Assembly: GCA_003133485.1 (NCBI GenBank)
Contig: PKXR01000233.1
Span: forward strand, 1 to 8,574
Length of the DNA: 8,574 nucleotides
Reading direction: 5' to 3'
Origin: Candidatus Dormiibacterota bacterium
GTDB taxonomy: Bacteria > Chloroflexota > Dormibacteria > UBA8260 > Bog-877
The notes under the pieces are model-generated. The model was given only the letters and a program-made list of their open reading frames with translations, was not told the DNA's origin and made no database searches. The position numbers and the translations under genes were made by a program. This document shows, piece by piece, positions 1-7,040 of this stretch (its first letter is position 1; every line of letters begins with the position of its first letter).

Positions 1-468
1 GCGATCTACGACACGATGCAGTACGTCAAGCCGCGGGTGAGCACCTTCTGCATGGGGCTGGCCGCCTCCTTCGCCTGCCTGCTGCTGGCCGGCGGCGATA
101 AGGGGCTCCGCTTCAGTCTGCCCAACACCCGGATCATGATGCACCAGCCCTCGGGCGGCTTCCAGGGCCAGGCGTCGGACATCCAGATCCAGGCCCAGGA
201 GATTCTCCGGCTGCGGCGGATCCTGGACCAGATCCTGGCCCACCACACCGGCAAGCCGGTTGACCAGATCACTCGGGACTCCGATCGTGACTTTTACATG
301 TCGCCGGACGAGGCGAAGGAGTACGGGCTGGTAGATCACATCATCACTGGCCACCGCGGCCTGGACCAGGTGATCGCTGCCGAAGAGTCGGACGCGCCGA
401 AGCCCGAACCTGAGCGGGTCGAGGCGGGGGCGACCCCGGTGGCGGAGAAGAGTTCACCCGCCCGCTAG
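1..468 (+). CDS. clpP: ATP-dependent Clp protease proteolytic subunit ClpP (5' end missing)
   Basis: This is the serine peptidase subunit of the Clp protease. It forms the cytoplasmic barrel chamber that degrades proteins unfolded and fed in by ClpX or another Clp ATPase. The frame is open from base 1, so roughly the first 70-80 residues lie outside the window; 155 residues remain before the TAG at 466-468. Counting from the window edge, the catalytic triad is intact: Ser23 in GLAAS, His48 in MMHQP and Asp97 in DSDRD. The Ser-His spacing of 25 and His-Asp spacing of 49 match E. coli Clp[11 protein letters not shown] and the EAKEYGLVD helix are also typical. The residues around the nucleophile differ from the common GQAASMGA: here they read GLAASFAC. 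After the conserved end near residue 116 there is an extra tail of about 39 residues, rich in Pro, Glu and Ala. The gene is followed after 29 bases by the zinc-knuckle gene and then clpX, an arrangement that fits a ClpXP operon. The family call is secure. Confidence 0.97.
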   Translation, partial: AIYDTMQYVKPRVSTFCMGLAASFACLLLAGGDKGLRFSLPNTRIMMHQPSGGFQGQASDIQIQAQEILRLRRILDQILAHHTGKPVDQITRDSDRDFYMSPDEAKEYGLVDHIITGHRGLDQVIAAEESDAPKPEPERVEAGATPVAEKSSPAR

Positions 469-497
469 TTGATTTAGACGGGAACCCAGAGGATCAA

Positions 498-719
498 GTG
501 ACAGTGCGAGAGACCCGGAGCTCCAGGCCAAGTCGGGACCGCCGGCAGCGGCCCCTTTTGGTGCGGGCGGTTGGGCAGCGCTGTGACTTCTGCGGCAGCC
601 TGACCACCACTGCGGCGGTCGCCGTCGGGAAGGATCCGACTGGAACCGCGATCTGCCCCACCTGCGTTGCGACCGCGGCCCAGCAGCTGCCCCGACCGAG
701 GGGAGGGGACGCGGCATGA
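498..719 (+). CDS. Small stand-alone ClpX-type C4 zinc-knuckle protein
   Basis: This encodes 73 residues from GTG 498, ending with TGA 717-719, which overlaps the ATG of clpX at 716. The fold-defining feature is CDFC at residues 29-32 and CPTC at 53-56, giving CX2C-X20-CX2C. The ClpX in this window has CSFC at 13-16 and CDQC at 35-38 (CX2C-X18-CX2C), and both proteins continue from the second knuckle into a short segment of similar pattern ([14 protein letters not shown] against [14 protein letters not shown]). It therefore looks like an isolated ClpX zinc-binding domain with no AAA+ module. The first 28 residues are very Arg-rich and the C-terminus is a short Pro/Arg/Gly stretch. An AGAGGA at 488-493 sits 4 bases before GTG 498 and 10 before an in-frame GTG at 504, so either start is possible. 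Position suggests it is made with ClpX. A role as a ClpX partner, adaptor-site competitor or regulator is inference only; a remnant of a partial clpX duplication is the alternative. Confidence 0.8.
   Translation: MTVRETRSSRPSRDRRQRPLLVRAVGQRCDFCGSLTTTAAVAVGKDPTGTAICPTCVATAAQQLPRPRGGDAA
699..719 (+). promoter_or_regulatory. clpX ribosome binding site and ATGA stop-start overlap
   Basis: A purine run, GAGGGGAGGGG at 699-709, contains GGAGG at 702-706, nine bases before the clpX ATG at 716. This Shine-Dalgarno sequence lies inside the coding region of the small zinc-knuckle gene, and that gene's TGA (717-719) overlaps the clpX ATG. The geometry is typical of translational coupling, although such a strong site may also load ribosomes independently. 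Confidence 0.85.
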
Positions 720-1975
720 CCGAGCGGGAGGATCGCCGCCGCCACACTCGGTGTTCGTTCTGCAACAAGGGCCAAGAACAGGTTCGCAAGCTCATTGCTG
801 GTCCCGGGGTCTACATCTGCGACCAGTGCATTGAGCTCTGCCAGGAGGTGCTGGAGGAGGACTCTCGAGTCACACCGGTACGGCGCCCGCGGAGCAGCGT
901 GGTGCCGAATCCCCAGGCCATCTGGACCTCTCTGAATCAGTACGTGGTGGGGCAGGATCAGGCCAAGCGCGTGCTCTCAGTCGCGGTGTACAACCACTAC
1001 AAGCGGATCAACAGTGCACGCGAGGCGGGGGACGTCGAGCTGCAGAAATCCAACGTTCTCTTGGTGGGTCCGACCGGGTGTGGCAAGACCCTGCTGGCCC
1101 AGACCCTGGCGCGGATTCTTGACGTGCCGTTCTCGATCGCAGATGCCACCTCTCTCACTGAGGCAGGTTACGTCGGGGAGGATGTCGAGAACATCCTGCT
1201 GCGCCTGATCCAGGCCGCGGATTTCGACATCGCGCGCGCCGAGCGGGGGATCATTTACATCGACGAGATCGACAAGATTTCCCGCAAATCTGACAATCCT
1301 TCGATTACCCGGGACGTCTCCGGTGAGGGCGTACAGCAAGCCCTCTTGAAGATCTTGGAGGGGACTGTGGCCAACGTGCCCCCACAGGGTGGGCGCAAGC
1401 ATCCCCACCAGGACTTTATTCAAATCAACACTGCCAACATCCTATTCCTCTGCGGCGGTGCATTCGACGGCCTGGAGCGCATCATCGACCAGCGGGTCGG
1501 GCAGCGCACCATTGGCTTTGGCAGTGCGCAAGCGGGCGCCCGCAACAAGGAGAACGCGAAGATTCTCCACGAACTTTCGGCGCAAGATCTGCTCCGCTAC
1601 GGACTGATCCCCGAGTTCGTCGGAAGACTGCCGATCATGGTCACCCTGGACTGCCTCGACGAGGACGACATCACTAGGGTTCTGACCGAACCGAAGAACG
1701 CCTTTGTCAAGCAGTACCAGAAGTTCTTCTCGCTCGATGACGTGGAGTTGGTATTCGAGGAGGGGGCGCTGCGCGCGATCGCCCGCAAGGCGCTGGAGTT
1801 GGGCACCGGGGCTAGGGGCCTGAAGAGCATCCTGGAGTCGGTCTTGCTCAACAGCATGTTCGACGTGCCCTCCCATCCCGAGATCAAGCGCTGCGTCATC
1901 ACCGAGCGCTCCATCATGGAGGCCACCGAGCCTGAATTGTTCCGTGAGGAGGAGCCGCAGGCCGCCTCGGCCTGA
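716..1975 (+). CDS. clpX: ATP-dependent Clp protease ATP-binding subunit ClpX
   Basis: This is the AAA+ unfoldase that recognises tagged or adaptor-delivered proteins, unfolds them with ATP and threads them into ClpP. At 419 residues it has normal family length. An N-terminal C4 zinc domain (Cys13, 16, 35, 38) mediates dimerisation and adaptor or substrate contact in known ClpX. Then come Walker A GPTGCGKT at 118-125 (Cys where Ser is common), the GYVG pore loop at 151-154, Walker B with Asp183-Glu184 in IIYIDEID, the RKH loop at 227-229, and the IGF loop that docks on ClpP at 266-268. The GRLP segment holds the presumed arginine finger, and sensor 2 is GTGARG at 363-368 with Arg367. All catalytic elements are present, so this is an active unfoldase competent to bind ClpP. 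The ATG at 716 has a strong ribosome binding site and puts the first zinc cysteine at residue 13, as expected. The gene is translationally linked to the small zinc-knuckle gene and lies downstream of clpP. Confidence 0.98.
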   Translation: MTEREDRRRHTRCSFCNKGQEQVRKLIAGPGVYICDQCIELCQEVLEEDSRVTPVRRPRSSVVPNPQAIWTSLNQYVVGQDQAKRVLSVAVYNHYKRINSAREAGDVELQKSNVLLVGPTGCGKTLLAQTLARILDVPFSIADATSLTEAGYVGEDVENILLRLIQAADFDIARAERGIIYIDEIDKISRKSDNPSITRDVSGEGVQQALLKILEGTVANVPPQGGRKHPHQDFIQINTANILFLCGGAFDGLERIIDQRVGQRTIGFGSAQAGARNKENAKILHELSAQDLLRYGLIPEFVGRLPIMVTLDCLDEDDITRVLTEPKNAFVKQYQKFFSLDDVELVFEEGALRAIARKALELGTGARGLKSILESVLLNSMFDVPSHPEIKRCVITERSIMEATEPELFREEEPQAASA

Positions 1976-2039
1976 ACCCCCTGCAGTCCGCCGCCGCGGT
2001 GCTCCGGTTAGACTGGGGAGCCATTCCAGCTTTGTTGTG

Positions 2040-2066
2040 CACCGGCGCGCTCTCGCGCCGTGAGGA
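2040..2066 (+). promoter_or_regulatory. Hairpin abutting the metE ribosome binding site
   Basis: The 99-base gap between clpX and metE contains a perfect 7-bp stem: CGGCGCG at 2043-2049 and CGCGCCG at 2054-2060, with a CTCT loop. Allowing one bulged base (2042), two more pairs form (2041-2061 and 2040-2062), reaching the first G of the GAGGA at 2062-2066. That GAGGA lies 8 bases before the metE ATG at 2075 and is the evident ribosome binding site. No U-tract follows, so this is not an intrinsic terminator. It could limit ribosome access or be chance pairing in GC-rich DNA. The gap is too short for a cobalamin riboswitch, and I see no convincing promoter or SAM-riboswitch pattern in it. Confidence 0.4.
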
Positions 2067-2074
2067 CCTGAAAT

Positions 2075-4381
2075 ATGTCGACTGCTAGCATCCTTGGCTA
2101 TCCGCGCATCGGGCGGTCCCGTGAGTTGAAGCGAGCCCTGGAGGGTTATTGGTCGGGACGACTGTCGTCCGAAGAGTTGCTGGCCGACGCCTCCAGCCTC
2201 AAGGCTGATCGCTGGCGGACGCAGCAGGCCGCCGGAATCGATCACATCCCGAGCAACGACTTCTCCCTCTACGACCACGTTCTGGATGCGGCTCTGATGG
2301 TGGGTGCCGTGCCGGCCCGTTTTGAGTGGTCGGGCGAGACCCCCGACCTGGATCTGATGTTCGCGATGGCGCGTGGTACCAGAGGGCAGGTCGAGGTCGC
2401 GGCCTTGGACATGACCAAGTGGTTCGACACCAACTATCACTATCTAGTCCCCGAGCTGGCTTCGAACCAGACCTTCAGCCTCGCGTCGCGGAAGCCCCTC
2501 GACGAGTTTTTGGAGGCCAAGGCGCTGGGTATCACCACGCGCCCTGTGCTGCTGGGGCCGGTGACCTTCCTCCGGCTCAGCAAGGGTCTGGTGCCGGGCG
2601 GCTCGACGCTGGAGTTTCTCGACCGGCTGCTGCCGGTGTACACCCAAGTCCTCAGCGAGCTGCGCCAGGCGGGTGCGACCTGGGTGCAGATCGACGAGCC
2701 CTGCCTCAGCCAAGACCTACCCGTCGAGGTGGTGGAAGCGCTGGAGCCCACTTATCAAAAGCTTAGCCTGGCCGCTCCCGGGCTCAAACTGCTCCTAGCC
2801 TCTTACTTCTCCGGGATGGGGGGGAACCTGGCGACCGCGCTGGCCCTCCCCGTGCACGCCGTGCATCTCGACTTGGTGCGTGGGGCCGCCGATCTGGAAC
2901 CAGCGCTGGAGCTCATTCCCGAGGACATGTCGCTTTCTCTCGGGGTGGTGGACGGGCACAACGTCTGGCGTACCGACCCGGACCGGGCCCTCAGCCAGAT
3001 CCGGCGGGCCGTCGCGAAGCTGGGGGAGTCGCGGGTGCAGGTGGCCCCTTCCTGTTCTTTGCTGCACGTGCCGGTGAGCCTAGAAGGGGAAACTGCCCTG
3101 GACCCAGAGCTGCGCTCCTGGCTGGCCTTCGCGGAGGAGAAGCTGACCGAGGTAAGCTTCCTGGCTCGGGCGGACCAGGGTTCGGCCGAGGTAGAGGCTC
3201 AGTTGGCCGCGAGCCGCGAAGCCTGTGCGAGGCGCCGCAACTCCCCGCGTGTGAGCAACCCGACTGTGAGAGCAAGGTTGGCCGGGGTCACACCTGATCA
3301 ACTCAATCGCCCCGGAGACGGGCCGACGCGCCGGCTGATCTGGCGCAAAGGGAACTCCCTGCCGCCGCTTCCGACCACCACCATTGGCTCATTCCCGCAG
3401 GTGCCGGAACTGCGCCAGGCCCGAGCCAAGCTCCGCCGCGGAGACCTAGACCAGGCCGCGTACGACCAACTGATGGAGGACGAGATCTGCCGGGTGGTTC
3501 GCTTCCAGGAGGAAGTCGGGCTGGATGTGCTAGTTCACGGGGAGCCGGAGCGCAACGACATGGTGGAGTACTTCGCGGAACAGCTGGACGGCTATGCGAC
3601 TACGCGCCAAGGGTGGGTTCAGTCTTACGGGTCTCGCTGCGCCAAGCCTCCGATCGCCTTTGGCGACATCTCGCGGCCGCACCCGATGACCGTGCGCTCG
3701 ACGGTGTTCGCTCAGAGTCTCACCGACCGACCTGTAAAGGGGATGCTCACCGGACCCGTGACGATCCTGCAGTGGTCGTTCGTCCGCGATGACCAGGAGC
3801 GCCGCTTGACCTGTGCTCAGATAGCGATGGCCTTGCGGGACGAGGTGGCCGATCTAGAGGCTGCCGGGATAAATGTCATCCAGATCGACGAGCCGGCTCT
3901 GCGCGAGGGCTTGCCCCTGCATCGGACCGAGCAGCCCGCCTATCTGCGCTGGTCGGTGGACTGCTTCCGTTTGACTGCCGCTGGCGCTGGAGCCCAGACC
4001 CAGATCCACACGCACATGTGCTACTCGGAATTCGAGGACATCATGGATGCCATCGCCGAGTTGGACGCGGACGTCCTCTTCATCGAGGCGGCCCGCTCTG
4101 CCATGTCCTTGCTCCAGGCTTTCGCCGACCACGGCTACACCAACGAAGTGGGCCCTGGGGTCTACGACATCCACTCGCCGCTGGTGCCCTCTGTTGAGGA
4201 GATGGCGGCGCGGCTGCGCAAGGCGGCCACGCTTATCCCCGCTGACCATTTGTGGGCCAATCCTGATTGCGGCCTGAAGACAAGGGGATGGGCCGAAGTC
4301 GAGCCGTCCCTGCGCAACCTGGTCGGGGCGGCGCGGCTGGTTGCGGCCGAATTGGCCGCGGTCTCTCCGGCCAGCTCTTAG
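2075..4381 (+). CDS. metE: Cobalamin-independent methionine synthase MetE
   Basis: This enzyme transfers a methyl group from 5-methyltetrahydropteroyl-tri-L-glutamate to homocysteine, giving methionine in the cytoplasm without vitamin B12. The protein has 768 residues, close to the E. coli enzyme, with the N-terminal barrel (LGYPRIGRSRELK near residue 7) and the C-terminal catalytic barrel beginning near TTTIGSFPQ at 434. The zinc ligands are His647, Cys649, Glu671 and Cys732; each is offset by +6 from E. coli His641, Cys643, Glu665 and Cys726. The homocysteine/folate-site residues Glu490 (HGEPERND), Asp605 and Glu611 (QIDEPALREG) and the proton-donor His700 (VYDIHSP) show the same offset. 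All essential residues are therefore present. The start ATG is supported by GAGGA 8 bases upstream. It sits 99 bases after clpX, so it may have its own expression signal, and only 20 bases before valS. MetE is often regulated by B12 or methionine status, but the sequence shows no known riboswitch here. Confidence 0.98.
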   Translation: MSTASILGYPRIGRSRELKRALEGYWSGRLSSEELLADASSLKADRWRTQQAAGIDHIPSNDFSLYDHVLDAALMVGAVPARFEWSGETPDLDLMFAMARGTRGQVEVAALDMTKWFDTNYHYLVPELASNQTFSLASRKPLDEFLEAKALGITTRPVLLGPVTFLRLSKGLVPGGSTLEFLDRLLPVYTQVLSELRQAGATWVQIDEPCLSQDLPVEVVEALEPTYQKLSLAAPGLKLLLASYFSGMGGNLATALALPVHAVHLDLVRGAADLEPALELIPEDMSLSLGVVDGHNVWRTDPDRALSQIRRAVAKLGESRVQVAPSCSLLHVPVSLEGETALDPELRSWLAFAEEKLTEVSFLARADQGSAEVEAQLAASREACARRRNSPRVSNPTVRARLAGVTPDQLNRPGDGPTRRLIWRKGNSLPPLPTTTIGSFPQVPELRQARAKLRRGDLDQAAYDQLMEDEICRVVRFQEEVGLDVLVHGEPERNDMVEYFAEQLDGYATTRQGWVQSYGSRCAKPPIAFGDISRPHPMTVRSTVFAQSLTDRPVKGMLTGPVTILQWSFVRDDQERRLTCAQIAMALRDEVADLEAAGINVIQIDEPALREGLPLHRTEQPAYLRWSVDCFRLTAAGAGAQTQIHTHMCYSEFEDIMDAIAELDADVLFIEAARSAMSLLQAFADHGYTNEVGPGVYDIHSPLVPSVEEMAARLRKAATLIPADHLWANPDCGLKTRGWAEVEPSLRNLVGAARLVAAELAAVSPASS

Positions 4382-4401
4382 TCGGGCGCCGGGGCAGACC
4401 G

Positions 4402-7026
4402 GTGGAGGCCGCCTACCAACCGGAGACGACCGAGCGGCGCTGGCGCGAGCGCTGGGCGGAAATGGGCTTAGGAGCAGCCGATCCGGCCAGTCCCAAACCG
4501 GCTTTCTCGATCGCCCAGCCGCCGCCCAACATCACCGGCTCGTTGCATATGGGCCACGCCCTCAATGCCCTGGTCCAGGACGCCCTCTGTCGCTTCTACC
4601 GGATGAATGGCTACGAGGTGTGCTGGGTGCCCGGCACCGATCACGCCGCCATCGCCACCCAGAACGTGATCGAGCGACAGCTGGCTGACGAGGGGACGAC
4701 CAAAGAGGAGCTCGGGCGGGAGGCGTTCGCCCTGCGGGTGGATGCCTGGTACCAGAACTATCAGGGCCGAATCCTGGAGCAGCTGCGGCGGCTCGGTGCC
4801 ACCTGTGACTGGGCTCGCGAGCGATTCACCTTGGATGAACCGTACGTCCGGGTGATCCGCACCGTCTTTGCCGAGCTCTATCTGCAGGGGCTGATCTACC
4901 GCGGTCCCCGGATCGTCAACTGGTGCCCCCGCTGCCGGTCAGCCATCTCGGACGAGGAGGTTGAGTACCAAGAGCACCAGGACACCTTCTATTACGTGCG
5001 CTATGCGCTGGTGGACGGAGGGGGCGCACTGGAGATCGCCACCACAAGGCCGGAGACCATCCTGGCCGACGTGGCCGTGGCGGTTGCCCCCGAAGACAAA
5101 CGCTTCATCGAGGTGGTCGGGAAGATGGTCAGGGAACCGCTGGGTGGTCGAGAGATCCCGGTGATCGCGGACCAAGCGGTTGATCCCAGGCTTGGGACCG
5201 GGGTCCTCAAGATCACTCCCGGGCACTCAGCCGAAGACTACGAAGTCGGCGGGCGCCACCAACTTCCGATCCGGACGGTGATCTCGCTCGAGGGGAAAAT
5301 GATCGCGCCCGAATTTCCCACCCTGGACGGCCTAGGCGTCAGTCAGGCTCGCGAAGTGGCCGCGGGGCTGCTGCGCAGTTCGGGGGCCATGGTCCGGGCG
5401 GAGCCGCTAGTCCACCAGGTCGGCCACTGTGACCGCTGCGGCACGATCATCGAGCCCCTGGTCACACCGCAGTGGTGGGTGCGGGTGCGAGAGCTGGCCG
5501 ATCCAGCCGCGGAGGCGGTCGAGTCGGGAAAGATCTCGGTCCATCCGGGGCAGTTCCGGGGCCAGTATCTGGACTGGCTCGCCGGACTGCGAGACTGGTG
5601 CATCAGTCGCCAGCTCTGGTTGGGACACCGGATCCCGGTCAGCACCTGCGTCAATGGTCACACCTTCGCCTGGGTGGATGAACCTGACGCCTGCCCTGAG
5701 TGCTCCTCCAAAGAGCTCAGTGCTGACCCCGACGTCCTCGATACTTGGTTCTCCAGCGCCCTCTGGCCGTTCGCGATCCTGGGCTGGCCAGAGCCCAGCC
5801 CGGCGCTGGAGAAGTTCTATCCAACCTCAGTGCTCAGCACCGCCCGGGAGATCCTCCAACACTGGGTGGTTCGGATGGTGATGATGGGGCTGCGCTTCAC
5901 CGGGGAGATTCCATTCCACGATGTCCTCTTCCACGCCACGATCCTCGGACCGGACGGGTCCCGAATGTCCAAGAGCAGGGGAAACGTGGTCGACCCCCTC
6001 GACATGGTGGACAAGTACGGCGCCGACGCGCTGCGGGCCTGGGGGGCTAGCGTCGCGATGGGGAACCAGGACGCCCGGTTCGACGAGACCCGGATTGAGG
6101 GGTTTGCCCACTTCGCCAACAAGCTCTGGAACATGACGCGCCTCCTGCACCATTACCACTTCCCCAAGGAGGGTGAGGAGGGTCAGATCCCGGAGGTGCC
6201 CGAGCCCGCCCGGGAGAGCCTCCAGCTGGCGGATCGCTGGATTCTCTCGCGGCTGGCGGCGGTGACCCAACTGACCACCAAGGCGCTGCCCAGCTTCGAC
6301 TATGACGGCGCCATTGCCGCCCTCTACTACTTCGCCTGGCACGAGCTGGCGGACTGGTACCTGGAACTCATCAAGGGGCGTCTGGAAGCTGGCGACGCCA
6401 CCGCTCTCTGGGTCACCCGCCGGGTGCTACTTCAGACTGCCACGCTCTTGCATCCGATCATGCCGTTCTTGACCGACGCTCTGGCAGAGCAGTTTGCGGG
6501 CACTCCCGCGACCTTGGACTTGGCAGTTTGGCCAGTCGTACCCGACGGCTGGCCCGACCCTGCCTCAGAGTCGGCGATGACCGCCTGCATGGCGCTGATC
6601 TCCAACCTTAGACAGTGGCTAACTGAGCTAGGAATCGAGGTGACCAGGCACAGCAGCCGGGTCCCCTTCTCGGTCTCCGAAGCCGGTCCCGAGCTGGCAT
6701 TTCCCGAGTCCTTGGACTACGTCAGCGCACTCCTGCCGGTGGATTGGGTCGATCCGCCCGATACCTCGGGAGCCCTCCCTCCCCAGGTAGTCGCGGGTCG
6801 TACCACCCTCTCTCTGGGACGGAGGGCTGGCGGAGCAGCGGAACGATGGCAGGATTCGGCGCGCCGGGAGCTCATCAAGGCTGAAGGCTTTCGGATCACT
6901 TTGGAGCGCAAGCTGGCTGGGCCCTTCGCCGAAAAGGCGCCCGGCGCCGTCGTTCAGAAGGAACGTGGCCGGCTGGAGGAGGTGCGGCAACGGGAAGCTC
7001 TCCTGCGCCGATTGACCGACAGCTGA
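4402..7026 (+). CDS. valS: Valyl-tRNA synthetase ValS
   Basis: This class I aminoacyl-tRNA synthetase charges tRNA-Val and hydrolyses misactivated threonine in its editing domain. I chose GTG 4402, 20 bases after the metE stop. It gives 874 residues, a normal bacterial length, and a typical N-terminus (AAYQPETTERRWRERW). The frame stays open upstream to 4267 but that part lies inside metE and looks like a shadow. The ribosome binding site is weak, so re-initiation after metE is plausible. Signature HMGH is at 49-52 and RMSKS at 521-525. The editing domain contains TTRPET at 214-219 and Asp279 in AEDYEVG. One zinc site has Cys175, Cys178, Cys343 and Cys346. A second has Cys416, Cys431, Cys434 and probably His420 (CVNGH). 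GTDHAAIATQ and DVLDTWFSS identify it as ValRS rather than IleRS or LeuRS. The anticodon-binding domain starts near DRWILSRL (611), and the C-terminal coiled-coil arm (about 810-874) carries the AEGF...KAPGAVVQKE pattern. Confidence 0.96.
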   Translation: MEAAYQPETTERRWRERWAEMGLGAADPASPKPAFSIAQPPPNITGSLHMGHALNALVQDALCRFYRMNGYEVCWVPGTDHAAIATQNVIERQLADEGTTKEELGREAFALRVDAWYQNYQGRILEQLRRLGATCDWARERFTLDEPYVRVIRTVFAELYLQGLIYRGPRIVNWCPRCRSAISDEEVEYQEHQDTFYYVRYALVDGGGALEIATTRPETILADVAVAVAPEDKRFIEVVGKMVREPLGGREIPVIADQAVDPRLGTGVLKITPGHSAEDYEVGGRHQLPIRTVISLEGKMIAPEFPTLDGLGVSQAREVAAGLLRSSGAMVRAEPLVHQVGHCDRCGTIIEPLVTPQWWVRVRELADPAAEAVESGKISVHPGQFRGQYLDWLAGLRDWCISRQLWLGHRIPVSTCVNGHTFAWVDEPDACPECSSKELSADPDVLDTWFSSALWPFAILGWPEPSPALEKFYPTSVLSTAREILQHWVVRMVMMGLRFTGEIPFHDVLFHATILGPDGSRMSKSRGNVVDPLDMVDKYGADALRAWGASVAMGNQDARFDETRIEGFAHFANKLWNMTRLLHHYHFPKEGEEGQIPEVPEPARESLQLADRWILSRLAAVTQLTTKALPSFDYDGAIAALYYFAWHELADWYLELIKGRLEAGDATALWVTRRVLLQTATLLHPIMPFLTDALAEQFAGTPATLDLAVWPVVPDGWPDPASESAMTACMALISNLRQWLTELGIEVTRHSSRVPFSVSEAGPELAFPESLDYVSALLPVDWVDPPDTSGALPPQVVAGRTTLSLGRRAGGAAERWQDSARRELIKAEGFRITLERKLAGPFAEKAPGAVVQKERGRLEEVRQREALLRRLTDS

Positions 7027-7040
7027 CCCGGAACGGCTGA

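Noticed and set aside
454..795. Minus-strand frames opposite the small zinc-knuckle gene
   Set aside because: They have no motif and no ribosome binding site logic; the plus-strand frame has paired cysteines and a stop-start overlap with clpX.
1958..1974. Inverted repeat CAGGCC/GGCCTG at the end of clpX
   Set aside because: The stem has only 6 bp, overlaps the clpX stop and is followed by AACCCCC with no T-run, so it does not qualify as an intrinsic terminator.
1976..2074. Possible promoter or riboswitch upstream of metE
   Set aside because: The best -35-like hexamer (TTAGAC at 2008-2013) is a poor match with no good -10 at the right distance, and the gap is too short and lacks the motifs of cobalamin or SAM riboswitches.
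1442..2440. 332-codon open frame on the minus strand
   Set aside because: It runs antisense across the end of clpX and the start of metE, both certain genes. Its product is low-complexity Arg/Gly/Leu-rich with no recognisable motif, as expected of a shadow frame in GC-rich DNA.
5977..6010. Possible frameshift or domain loss in valS after the KMSKS loop
   Set aside because: Reading on, the frame continues with normal ValRS sequence (GNVVDPLDMVDKYGADALR) through the anticodon-binding domain and the C-terminal arm.
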